Origin: Calcarisporiella thermophila CBS 279.70
Taxonomy: Eukaryota; Calcarisporiellomycota
Direction of reading: 5' to 3'
DNA: 42,572 nucleotides
NCBI RefSeq assembly: GCF_041956535.1
Contig: NW_027192204.1
Location: forward strand, 22,245 to 64,816
Shown here: piece by piece, positions 30,148 through 39,935 of the stretch
How the letters are laid out: each line of letters starts with the position of its first letter
Numbering within the stretch: position 1 is the stretch's first letter
Notes under the pieces: generated by a model
What the model saw: only the letters and a program-made list of their open reading frames with translations
Databases searched by the model: none
Told to the model about the DNA's origin: nothing
Position numbers and translations under genes: made by a program

Positions 30148-30378
30148 TGATTCTGTGAAACAAACCCCTCTTGAAAACTAAAATTAAAGCACAGGGAACT
30201 AGTCCAAACTACACACGAAAACAACTGCTTCAAACGACTTCAACTTCAACACCTCCTTTGAAAGATGAGGAATTTCACACCAAAAAAAAAAATTTCCAAT
30301 CTTATGGATGGATGAATAAAAAAGAAAGGCTTTGAGATTCATCCGCATGTTTGAAAATTTTTTCTCAAACAATGACGA

Positions 30379-30392
30379 TGACGTAAACGCGT
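30379..30392. promoter_or_regulatory. CRE-like plus MluI-box element upstream of CNBP gene
   Basis: TGACGTAA (30379-30386) directly joins ACGCGT (30387-30392), 230 bp before the CNBP start codon. TGACGTAA is an ATF/CREB-type site and ACGCGT is the MluI cell-cycle box of fungi. The same two motifs recur in the EB1/DPM2 promoter. Confidence 0.4.
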
Positions 30393-30424
30393 GACTGTGG
30401 ATTCTATATTAAAAATCGCAAAAA

Positions 30425-30880
30425 TCTGGCTCGGGCTCCTGTTATGGATATGCTAGCTAAGAACAAAGATAGATACAAGTGGCATGGTTATCCCTCCTTG
30501 ATGAATCTCCCTCACCCCCTATTGAATCAGTGAAGAAGAGGGCTAGGGTAAAAGGCCACTCTATCTGGGTTTCACTCCTTCCGACTCTCTGCGAATTCCC
30601 TTTCATAGCGCAATAAGAGTGAAGTCTGGGGTATATTTGTCGTGCTAGAGGGTTCAAACCTCTTGCGCCAGAATCTACCGGTGATATCGCTGTATCTGCA
30701 AGAGAAGATACCTCTGATTCCTCCCTCCAACCGCGAGCACTTCATCAAATGGCGTCTTTTTAGTGGAGAGAGAGTAGTGATGGTCTCTAAACCCTACTGG
30801 CGAACAGCCAGGGTATATAGATATTGATAACAAAGTAGTACACCATTTCAACCGCACAGTTGAGTCGCAATGAAAAAAAA
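30425..30880. other. Second compositional island, about 450 bp
   Basis: Like the larger block on the other side of the CNBP gene, it is less A+T-rich and has no gene. It contains a tRNA-like 3' half: a T-arm-like AGAGG GTTCAAA CCTCT (30647-30663) followed by TGCGC, which can pair with GCGCA at 30608-30612. The enclosed 61 nt do not fold into an obvious cloverleaf, so a degenerate tRNA is only a possibility. Confidence 0.3.
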
Positions 30881-31046
30881 AAAAGCCAACAAACAGTCTC
30901 ATGCCCGACAAGCAAAGAAAGAAAATAATAACAGTCAAAGAAACAAGTATATATATAAATATGTATATATATGTATATAAATATCTATATCCAATTTTAC
31001 AACAGGCAACGTCCAAGAGAATAAATAGGTCAACACATGCGTTAGA

Positions 31047-32674
31047 CTAAGATTGGTCTATTTTGGTCTCCAAAGTCTCGTCTCGCGTCTGCTTCAGAAA
31101 CGGAATAACATTGGTCCCCCCAGTGCCCCTGACCACCTTTGACGAACCAGGCGATACCGTTTGCTCTACGCTCACATTCTCGGTGGGGGAGGCGGACCGC
31201 GAGGGAGCCGGGGTGGGCAACGGGGCGCTCGCCGACATCTCCTGCTTCTTCTCATCGCCGCTTGTGTCATTCACCACGATGGTCGTTTTTTTCGACTGGT
31301 TCACCACATAAAGCGACACCATCTGTATGTGCTTATCGCGGAACACCTTCAGCTGATCAATACAGTCGTTATAGGCTCGAACCACCAGATCGGCGTTAAT
31401 ATCGTTGGGGTGAGTCTGGGTGAGCCCCTGCACGTAATCCCTAATGTTGGCGGAGTCGCGTAAATGCTCGAGGAAGCGCCGGTGTTTGCCGAGCATGTAC
31501 TGCCGCATTCGCTCTATGAAATTGTTTCTTCGGTTGGAGGACGCGTGGTGTGGCTGCTCACCCGTAGGACGATGCTCAACCCCGAGAGCAATGTCCAGCG
31601 AATGGATCAAGGGGCTCTGAGCCGCGCTCCCCCCTGCATATTGCCTGTATTGCCGCTCCACCACGTCGCGAGCTTCTCCTAGCGAAAGGGACGTATCCAG
31701 CTGCGGGGGCTCAACGCCCTCGTATCGTAGACCTCGCGGGAGCTCCTTCATGTTTTCCCACCCGCGCAAGAACGTTCGGACCTTGTGGTAGAACACGTGT
31801 GGATCGCAGCGCTCATACATTCGTGGCATAAGCGAGTTGATTTTCACTATAGCCGAACGCACCTCGGTCAAACTCTCCAAAAGCCTCACATGGTTCTCGG
31901 AGCGGACAGCCTGGATGGCCTCCAAAATGGCCGGAAGGGCGGGCGCCCCCACGTATTCTATTGCCGTGGTGACGAGATAGAACCAGGACTCATCGAGGGA
32001 TCCGGAGTAGGTGTGGAGGGTGGTGAGGTTGTCGAGGGAAAGGGGCTCGTCTGCAAAGACTAGCCGCCAGTTCCAGAGGATGACAGAAGCGTGGCAAACT
32101 ACGGGGCAAAGCCCAAGGTGATCGGCCACTTTGGTCCAGGGAACAGCGATGCATGCTGGTAGCGTCTAGAAAGAGACATCCATTCAATTAGCATTCCGTA
32201 AATAAAACTACCTTGGAGACAGAGATTTCGGGAGCAAGTCTATCTATTCCAAGGTGGCCTGATATTCTCCTCGAAAAAGAGGATAGCCGGCCACTTGTAA
32301 TTACCTCTTCCACACAGGCCGGGTCTCCCCAGACATATGCATGTCCCAACATACACAGAACCAAGAAAGCCCGCTGCATCTCGCGCTCTGTCTCCAGCTT
32401 AGTAACGTCCAAAAGAGGCAGCTACATGTGCCCGTGATAATCGGGTTAAGGATTGCGGATGTGGAATTGAGCTGAACAGAGCACAGGTTACCTGGCGGAT
32501 TCTTTCCCGGACTCGCCTTGTCAACAAAAGGCCGTGGAGATCATCAAGGGCCTCCTCCCATGGTGCAAATTCATCAGAGATCAGTCTACGTAGAGGGGGA
32601 GCCTCGGGCAGGAAGCCCGTTGCCGGGGAGATGCCATAGTCCTCCAGTCGAGGAATCTCGATTTCCAATGTCAT
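31047..32674 (-). CDS. BNA2: Indoleamine 2,3-dioxygenase
   Basis: Haem dioxygenase that opens the indole ring of tryptophan to N-formylkynurenine, the first step of de novo NAD synthesis in fungi. Exons 32492-32674, 32305-32421 and 31047-32165 give 472 residues, in the fungal range. Landmarks in order: GLCPVVCHASVILWNWRL, FYHKVRTFLRGWENM (substrate/haem pocket), RYEGV, GGSAAQSPLIHSLDIALGV, RQYMLGKHRRFLEHL, RDKHIQMVSLYV carrying the likely proximal haem His, and RGTGGTNVIPFLKQTR at the C-terminus (the GTGG loop). The start at MTLEIEIP is chosen because it fits IDO N-termini; the frame is open a further 20 codons upstream. A proline- and serine-rich insert (about residues 410-445) precedes the GTGG loop. 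Confidence 0.95.
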
Positions 32675-32974
32675 TCCTACGGGATTTCGCGGGCAAATAT
32701 GGGTGGAAATCAAATCCACGGTCCAAATAAACAAAAGGGAGCCCGCTGGGGGAGTCGAGGTCTATCGACTTTGAAAATCCCTACGACTTTCTATTTTGAA
32801 TTGGATTTATTTGCCGGATGATTGGGTCGCTGAATAATGTATCACTCGAAAACCTTATCGGGTTGCTCATATTCAACCACTATTTTTTAATTTGTCACCT
32901 CGGCAATCTGGTGATAATAGCATGATGAAAGAAACAAGGCAAGAAAAAAACCCGGCGCGCCCCGTTAGTCATCT

Positions 32975-35785
32975 TCATCCATAATGGAGCGCAAAGAATG
33001 CCGCCGTCAAGCAGAGAAATGCCAGCACAAAGCTTCCGCCCAATCCCTTCGCATCCGTCGAGGCTGGCGTCCTCCCGATGCGCACTCGATGCAGCTGACG
33101 TGTTGGCGAATGCTGGTAATAAAGCGTTTGGCGTTCGCGCAAATACTCCCACGTGCCATCGCTCACCTCCACATGTACTCCATCGGGGTATTGGTACTTG
33201 GGAATAAAGATTTCGGTTATCGTGGACACTGGATCCTCGTCTAATTGTGCATCGTCCTTCGTCGTCGAGAACTGCAGCGTGTAGACTCCCGTCTGCCTGT
33301 TGAACTCGCTGCACAGGGGCATACCCGCAATTTTGGCCGCGTAGGGCCGTATAATCGCGTCGAGCGCTCGTCCTCCGACATGGATTGTGTCGTGATCTTC
33401 CTCGCTCTTCAGCTGATTCTCTACCAGCATGGAAGCTGCCTCAAGTAGGCTGGAGCCAGGAGGGGTCATTAGCCCACTTGTAGTGGCTACACATTTGGCT
33501 TTCAAGATTTCGCCATCAGAATCCCCCGGCGATAGACTTTTCGGTGTAGTCGTAGAATGACTTAGCGTATAAATTCTAAGAGGATCACAGATCAGCATCA
33601 GCACCGCATCACACACAGAGAGTTCTGAAATAATGTCACAGCTAAACCTACGAGAAATCCTCGCCTGCCCAGTGATCGCCCCGTTCATTGTCATTCACCG
33701 GATTGTAATTCCACAGCCTTCACATATTATAGATAGCCATATTCAAGCTTAAGCAAAAACGGGCAAAGCCCTTAGATATGATTGAATACATACGTAAAAT
33801 GAACCATATTTCGCTCCATGGCAGTGATCACAGCGTCCAAAAAATTCGTTTGATGTGTATAATCTCCACTTGTAAATGCCTGCTTGTTATTGATGTTCAT
33901 TGGGATTCCACATTCGCCCACCACGCATGGCCGCTCACCAATGCATTGCAAACCGTATCGCACAATGTTAGAGACCTGGTGGGAATAGTTTTTCTTTGCT
34001 CCTGAAATACCAAAATAGGTGGCAGAGAAGACATTCATGCCCTAGATACAGAGAAACAGTCGTGAGGACATTTTTTCAAATCATTCGAACCAAAGAAAAG
34101 ATACTCACGCGAGCAAGGCCTTGTACATCATGTGTGACCCACCCATCGAAGCTTTTCGAAAAGAGCGCTTTGAGATCGTACCAGTGAGGGGCATATATGA
34201 CATTATCATGGTCATTTTCGGGACTCAGCTTAGGAGGAAACTACCATCAATTTGGTGGGGTTGGTTAGTAACTCCTGCAACTAAGAGGCGAATAGGTGGA
34301 GAGGAGGTTAGGAAGGTTGCTTACATCGTTTGGAAGAGGCTCCAAAAAGATGAACGCACTCGGCAATACTTCTTGCACTGCCTTGGTGTATCGATTCACA
34401 AATGGCATGTAGAAATCCTGATAAAAATCTATCTTCTCCCCCGTTTTCGGGTTTTCGCGGAAATACTGTGGTTTCAATACTACGGGCCTCCCATCTTTAT
34501 CTATATCCCATACTCCGTGCTCTCTCCACACACATCCCCCTCGATTTGGAAGCCAGGCTGAAAGCTTTTCGGTGTTGATCCAGCGGCGCGACTTTCGGCG
34601 TGTAGGGTAGGGCCATGATCGCACATATACGTCGACTAGCTGGGGAATGCCTTCCCCAAGTGCGAAAGACTGGATTGCAGAGGGAGCATCTCCGAACACG
34701 AGATTTACTACGGAATCGAACCGGTGAAAGTCTTCGAGTCCGATATAGCCCTGGTGAGGTTCGTTCATCACTTCGAAGCCAACGACCGACTCCAAATGCT
34801 TCAGCCGCCTGAAAGTACAATAGGCATTGGTTAAAAATGAAAAGTGAAAATGGGGGGAGGGGAGAGAGGAGAAGTGAAGTAATACTAACTCAGCTAAATG
34901 TGCGTAGCAAGCGATGAACCTGTCCTGCAGGAATCTTTGCACACTGTGGTCGCCATACATCCTCTTTGGCGCGAACGTGTCTCCGGCCCAAAACAAGGTG
35001 AACATAGTACAAGATGCGAGCTTCGTATAATTGGTTGGCCAGAGCATATCTGCAGGGCCAGAGGGGTCGTGCAGATGAGCCGCTCCAGCAATGGTAAAGT
35101 TGCGCATATTCATTCCTGCGACCTCAAAGGTCCAGCCGGGCGCACCAGATCCCCCCGAAAATCGGGACCATACATCTTGATGAGGGTCAATAAAGCATTT
35201 AAGACCATGATGCGCCATACGTTCAATAAGGGCCACGAGATAGGAAATGTGCTCTTCATCGTAGACCCCTCTATCGTATTTGCCAATTAGACTATGTTTG
35301 AATGATGAAAAAAAAAAAAGACGCCGATATACTTACGGGCCAGCATGCTCCAGTGACTCCCAGGTCACAATAAGCCGAATGAACGTAAGTCCCCACAGCC
35401 GTAACCGTCGAAAATGCACGTCGGCTTCTTCAAGTGGAAGCGGGCGCCCGGCAAAAGAAACCTCCGTATGTTTAAAGAATTCATCTGTGCCTGGGGTGCA
35501 TGCGCGTACATCCATGGGTAATTTCGCATTTCCTCCCAGATTCACACCACGAAGCAGGCAGGTGCGATTGTGATCGTCTTTGAACCATCTTCCATCAGCG
35601 CGAATAGGACCTGACCATAAATGGGCTTCTTCTTGAAGACTCCCATTCCCTGCAGGAAGATTTCGAAAAGGAGTAGAGGGGCAAGAAGGGGGCGGAGACA
35701 AAGGATATATGCTACTTGATAATGAGGCGCGTGTGGTGGGCAGATTGAAGCTGCCCTCTCGCTCATCATGCAAGTGCTGACTCAT
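32975..35785 (-). CDS. GH5_12 glucosidase (ergosteryl-beta-glucosidase/EGCrP2-like)
   Basis: Glycoside hydrolase of subfamily GH5_12, which removes glucose from steryl glucosides or glucosylceramide (cryptococcal Sgl1/EGCrP2 and yeast Egh1). Seven exons: 35337-35785, 34890-35291, 34325-34808, 34109-34240, 33794-34041, 33652-33717 and 32975-33575, total 793 residues, near yeast Egh1 length. Key motifs: LRGVNLGGNAKLP, CFIDPHQDVWSRFSGGSGAP, GFEVMNEPHQGY with the acid/base Glu at about 300, IYAPHWYDLKALF, CVVGECGIPMN with the nucleophile Glu at about 532, and LWNYNPVNDNERGDHWAGED. A C-terminal beta-sandwich follows (GGRALDAIIRPYAAKIAG onward), and a final hydrophobic segment (GGSFVLAFLCLTAAFFALHY) suggests a tail anchor in a membrane. 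Catalytic residues are intact, and phases agree at all six junctions. Confidence 0.93.
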
Positions 35786-36478
35786 ACTCTGTCAAGTGCA
35801 AATTTCGTGTGTCAAAATTATGAAAATATTTACAGTAAATTTTCAATTTACCTCTGGACTCAATGCTCTATGGTAATTCTGCCTTAATATCGGAGGGTAT
35901 ATCGGAAAAAGTATAGGGGTCCAGTGGAATTAGCTCAAAACATTAATCCTCTAAAATATGCTCGAAACTATCTTCCTAGCAAACACTAATTAAGGATATT
36001 CCATTATTAAAGGGTTAACCCATTTAAGCATTTAGTGAAACTCCCATCATCCGATTAGGGAACCAGGATCCATAGTGAAAATCAAAAATCAACGTGGATA
36101 AGGGTTATATCGTATTACTCAAAGATGCATATTAATGGATCGCATCACTGCACCATCATGATGATTCTTCGATATATAACTCTGTTAACCAGGAGGATGT
36201 ACTAGCCAATTTTTTATGAAATTGCTAGTAACTCTAGGAATCACGGTGAAAGCTATGCATCGATGGGCGATATTGTAACAAAGTGGTGTCAAGAATATAG
36301 ATATGCAATATAGTATTGCCAGAATTTCTTTGCCATTGTCAAGACTAAGCCTGCTTCTATTAACAGGCGATAGGATTTTAACGACTTATCAGTCTTATTA
36401 GTCTCCTGCATGAAATTTTAAGGTAGCTTCCATGGGATTGAATATTTATATATTTACAAATATAAACAGTAATAAAAA
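35786..36478. other. Intergenic, nothing seen
   Basis: A+T-rich region between the GH5_12 start and the 3' end of the Tls1-like gene. No frame of note. Confidence 0.45.
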
Positions 36479-37552
36479 TTAGCGTCTCATTCGCTTTTTA
36501 TAACTTTGCATCACGATGTCGTCTGTTGCCATTTGTTTCCTCATTCTGCTTGCTCCCGCCCCAGCTCCATCCTCCCCCTTATTTGCATCATCGTCCCCAT
36601 TATCTCTTGATTTCTTGTTTGCATGATAAAACCGATTTGGATCCGAAAACTCTCCTGATGCAAGAAGCCGCTCATCAGTATCGTCGGGGGTGCCAGAATC
36701 GTCCGATTCAAGGAGCTGTCGCTTGGCCCTTTCGGTTGCCTCGATATTCTTCAATCGCACACTAATAAGTATGAAAAAAGGCATTAAAAGAAAGAGTTAT
36801 TTGATTAATATCTAGGTTGAACCATTAATGGGAGGAGATGCGTACTCAATACCGAGATCTACTTCCGGCACTGCCATTAACATTCCAGAACTAATCGCGG
36901 CATTTCCCTCACGTATGGCTGTGCTTTTCACTTTCAAATGCTCAGGAGTATGGTAAAGTAGATCCATTGGGTCAATAGGCTTGTTTTTATCTCCCCCGTT
37001 CTCAGCCGTAGAGGATATCTGGTCGCCGCGACGTTTCCGCAATTCCTGCTCAATATACTCCATCATGTGTTTGTTCACATCTATGGTATTGGTTTGATGA
37101 GTGAACGAGTCTAACTTTAATGATTTCTCTCCCCCTTCTTCCCTAGTGACCCATATCAAATCCAAGAAGAGTTAGAAAAGATTACAGGGACAGAATAGGG
37201 CATTAGAGTATTACTTCGAATGATCTTCGCCGCTTGCTTTTGCTTTTGCGTTTGACTTTTTTTTCTCATCTCCGCGCTCCAGTTTGCGAGCATCAATGCC
37301 AAGTGGCCGCGCACGAAACTTTCTTAACTCAATAAGCTCCTCTAGTGTCTCACTAAAAACACATGAGAGCAAGAAATGTTAAAGATCTATATTATAAAAA
37401 AATGCTAAGATCGACAAGTACCTTACATCCTCCTCCTCATTTGTTCCGCTTTCTCCGTTCTTTTCGCTGCTTGTAGCTTCTTGTTCTTCCTCTAAAGTTT
37501 TTTTGCGATAATTACGCTTTTTCGGCTTGATGGATTTAAATGTGGACGACAT
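36479..37552 (-). CDS. tls1: C9orf78/Tls1 family splicing factor (Hep_59 domain)
   Basis: Small, largely disordered nuclear protein. Human C9orf78 and fission yeast Tls1 bind the Brr2 helicase and affect splice-site choice. Exons: 37422-37552, 37215-37352, 36846-37142 and 36479-36761, giving 282 residues. Visible motifs: a basic N-terminus (KPKKRNYRKK) followed by an acidic patch, LIELRKFRARPLGIDA, FTHQTNTIDVNKHMMEYIEQ, DLLYHTPEHLKVK, REGNAAISSGMLMAVPEVD and LGIDVRLKNIEATERAKRQL across the last intron, then SDPNRFYHANKK near the C-terminus. The first donor (after GTAAG at 37422) is chosen over an overlapping GT five bases upstream because only it keeps the frame open. Confidence 0.9.
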
Positions 37553-38136
37553 CAATGCAATTGAGGTACCTTGGAAGACTATCGAAAACTATTTTAGCAT
37601 TGAGAGGCGCAGCTCTAATGCCTTGTTAATTTGCAAAGTCTGGATTCCGATATAAATATTGATTGGAAGTCACCTAAAAGCAACTTGTAGCATCCAGGGG
37701 AGGGTGGTTTTTGAGCATGGCTCAAGTGAATATGTCATCGCGAAAAAGCTTATTTAGTTATTTTAATATTCACCTTTAGTTAGTTTAAGAGCATTAAGCG
37801 CCTAAAAAGGTAAAAATATCAACATTTTATATTTTTTTGTGTTTTAGAATATCTTCCATATGTTTTGTTATCTAACAAAAAAAAAAGGTGAAGGGCCATC
37901 ATCCAAATCATACATATGGCACCACTTCATTGGAGGGGGAAAATATTAAGAAAAAAAAAATTAAAGAAGGGAAAAGTCGACAGATGAAAGGGAGGAGGGG
38001 AAAAAAGTAGAAAATGGAATGTCAGGCTAGTTAGCATTCATACCCACGCAAGTGAAATAAAACACGAAGTATATAAAACATATTTATAAAATATAATAAC
38101 ATTGATCAGCGTGGAAAGGCTGACGGAGGGTTAGAT
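37553..38136. other. Intergenic between Tls1-like and EB1 genes
   Basis: Contains A-runs and a purine-rich stretch (about 37950-38020), plausible as the 3' flank of the EB1 gene and promoter of the Tls1-like gene. No gene. Confidence 0.45.
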
Positions 38137-39188
38137 TCAGAACGTCTCTTCTTCATCTACCACTCCCTCTTCTAACAATCCTGCATCCTGCGGGGCCTCA
38201 AATCCTTCTTCCGTGCTATATAAGATGGCTTGAATCTCACGCAACACTGCAGAGTCTGCACCATCGGGTGCAGTCTCTAGCTGCTGTTGTACTAACACCT
38301 CGATGTCGCGCAGCTTTCCAAAGTAGAAATCCCTTTCATGCTCGAGACTCTCCGACATAATCTTCATCTCACCTAGCTGTTTATTTAATTCCACAATCAT
38401 CTTGGAGGTACCGGGATCAGCCCCCGCACGAGTGCCACTCGCGGAGATACGGCCGCTTCCAAAGGCTTGGGTACGGCTAGATGGGCGTACTAGTTTTCAA
38501 CAAAAAAGTATAAACAACCGCCCGTGTTAAGGAAAAATTATCCATTCTACCTGCTCCGGCGCCAGTTCGTGACGAAGGTCGTCCTGCAATGGGTTTAGCA
38601 TCTACCAAGCCCTGACCTTTACGCCTTGCTAACGCATCATATTCACCGCCCGGAAAATGCTGGTCCCAAAAGCGTTTGAGCCACTGAAGGAACTCAAGAT
38701 TGTCCTGCATCTATTTATTGGAAAGCAAATAATAAATAAAAGGGAATAAAATTAAACAAGAGCCAAAGCTTGATATATACTTTGCATTTAATAAGGCGCT
38801 CAACTGGGATAGGCTAGAAAGCAAGCAGACGAGAAAGTCATCAGTATCATGGTGGTTCAATGTGAATCATAGAAATTATCTTTTTACTTTACTTTATCGA
38901 GTTTATGCCGATCGAATGCACGCTGCAGCACCTTGAAATTGTCAACGTACTCATATTCATGTTTTGTCACAAATTTGACTTTGTTCATCGGCAGATCCCC
39001 ATAGATCGAGTCAAGAATTTGGCAGTAAGCGGCACCTAAGTCGTAGAATGTTGTGACCATCTGTATTTTCAACGCGTTTACCCAACGGAAATCAATGGAA
39101 TACCTGTTCCACATTGCTCGATTTTCTGATAATTCACTTGAAGCAAGTCGTTTAGCCATGCAAGAAGCTCTGTCCTGGATTCACCCAT
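38137..39188 (-). CDS. BIM1: EB1/Bim1 microtubule plus-end tracking protein
   Basis: Binds growing microtubule ends and recruits partners. Five exons: 39104-39188, 38893-39035, 38781-38813, 38551-38710 and 38137-38489, total 257 residues, like human EB1 (268). The N-terminal calponin-homology domain is intact: MGESRTELLAWLNDLLQ, KIEQCGTGAAYCQILDSIYG, MNKVKFVTKHEYEYVDNFKV, PIPVERLIKCKMQDNLEFLQ and WLKRFWDQHFPGGEYDALAR. A Ser/Arg/Gly linker follows, then the EBH coiled coil (LEHERDFYFGKLRDIEVLVQ). The protein ends EEETF, a variant of the EEY/F tail that binds CAP-Gly proteins. One exon is only 33 bp. Divergent from the DPM2 gene over 254 bp. Confidence 0.95.
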
Positions 39189-39442
39189 ATTGACACTTTA
39201 TTCAATTCTAATTTAGAACCCAAATTCCTATACAAAGCGTTCACCGTTATGAGAGGAGGAAGTTAGATGTTAGATGAAAAACCAAAGGGGAAAATGTAAA
39301 ATCCCCAATTTCATTTTGTTTTGATGACGTAATTCTAATTGGTCAGATTTTTCGAAATAGGTTTTCGACGCGGTTTCTTCATCAGGATCCAATACACATT
39401 TTCACCGCAGACGCGTTCATTAGCATCTCATAACCAATCATA
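39189..39442. promoter_or_regulatory. Shared divergent promoter of EB1 and DPM2 genes
   Basis: A 254-bp interval between two start codons. It holds TGACGTAA (39325-39332, CRE-like), ATTGG (39338-39342, an inverted CCAAT box), ACGCGT (39411-39416, MluI box) and CCAAT (39434-39438), all within about 115 bp. No TATA box is evident. Confidence 0.5.
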
Positions 39443-39850
39443 ATGGTGTGTTCTTTTAAAGATTGATACAATGCCTATACCTTTTCGTTGAATTTTTTTT
39501 GGCATTGTAATTAGGCAAACGGTCAAGATCGAGCGGTGGGAGCCGCCGCACTGCTAGTGAGCGTGTTCATTTTTGTGTATTACACAATATGGGCATTAGT
39601 TCTGGTAATATAGTTATATATATACTAAACTCTTTTTGCTAGCTCACTTCCAAGATTTTCTAATCTTTTGCCATAAATTTCTTAGCCGTTTGTCGATGAG
39701 AATCAGCCTGTTCATAATTTTTTCCCCGATCGGAGCTACGCAATTACAATACCCGTCGTCCTGCTCATTTGTGGGCTCACAGTTATTTTCGGCTTCTTGG
39801 CCCTAGTTATGATCAAATCGCAAAAAAAGCGTAAGAGCAAATCGAATTAA
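39443..39850 (+). CDS. DPM2: DPM2, regulatory subunit of dolichol-phosphate mannose synthase
   Basis: Small ER membrane protein that stabilises the catalytic subunit Dpm1 and also associates with the GPI-GlcNAc transferase. Three exons, 39443-39445, 39515-39604 and 39686-39850, give 85 residues (human DPM2 has 84). Exon 1 is only the ATG; a GT donor follows at once. Two transmembrane segments are clear: AVGAAALLVSVFIFVYYTIW and AITIPVVLLICGLTVIFGFL, separated by PFVDENQPVHNFFPDRSY, and a basic C-terminus (KSQKKRKSKSN) faces the cytosol. Presence of DPM2 implies the three-subunit type of the synthase rather than the single-protein budding yeast type. Confidence 0.93.
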
Positions 39851-39935
39851 AATTCTCAATAAATTTTTCTGTTTATTCAACATGTTGTATGTCTACATTA
39901 TCGGAAATATAATAAAATGAGGTAAAGATGCTTTT

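Noticed and set aside
37422-37426. Earlier GT donor (GTAAGG) for the first intron of the Tls1-like gene
   Set aside because: It leaves exon 2 opening on a stop codon; the next GT, five bases on, keeps the frame and a sensible protein.
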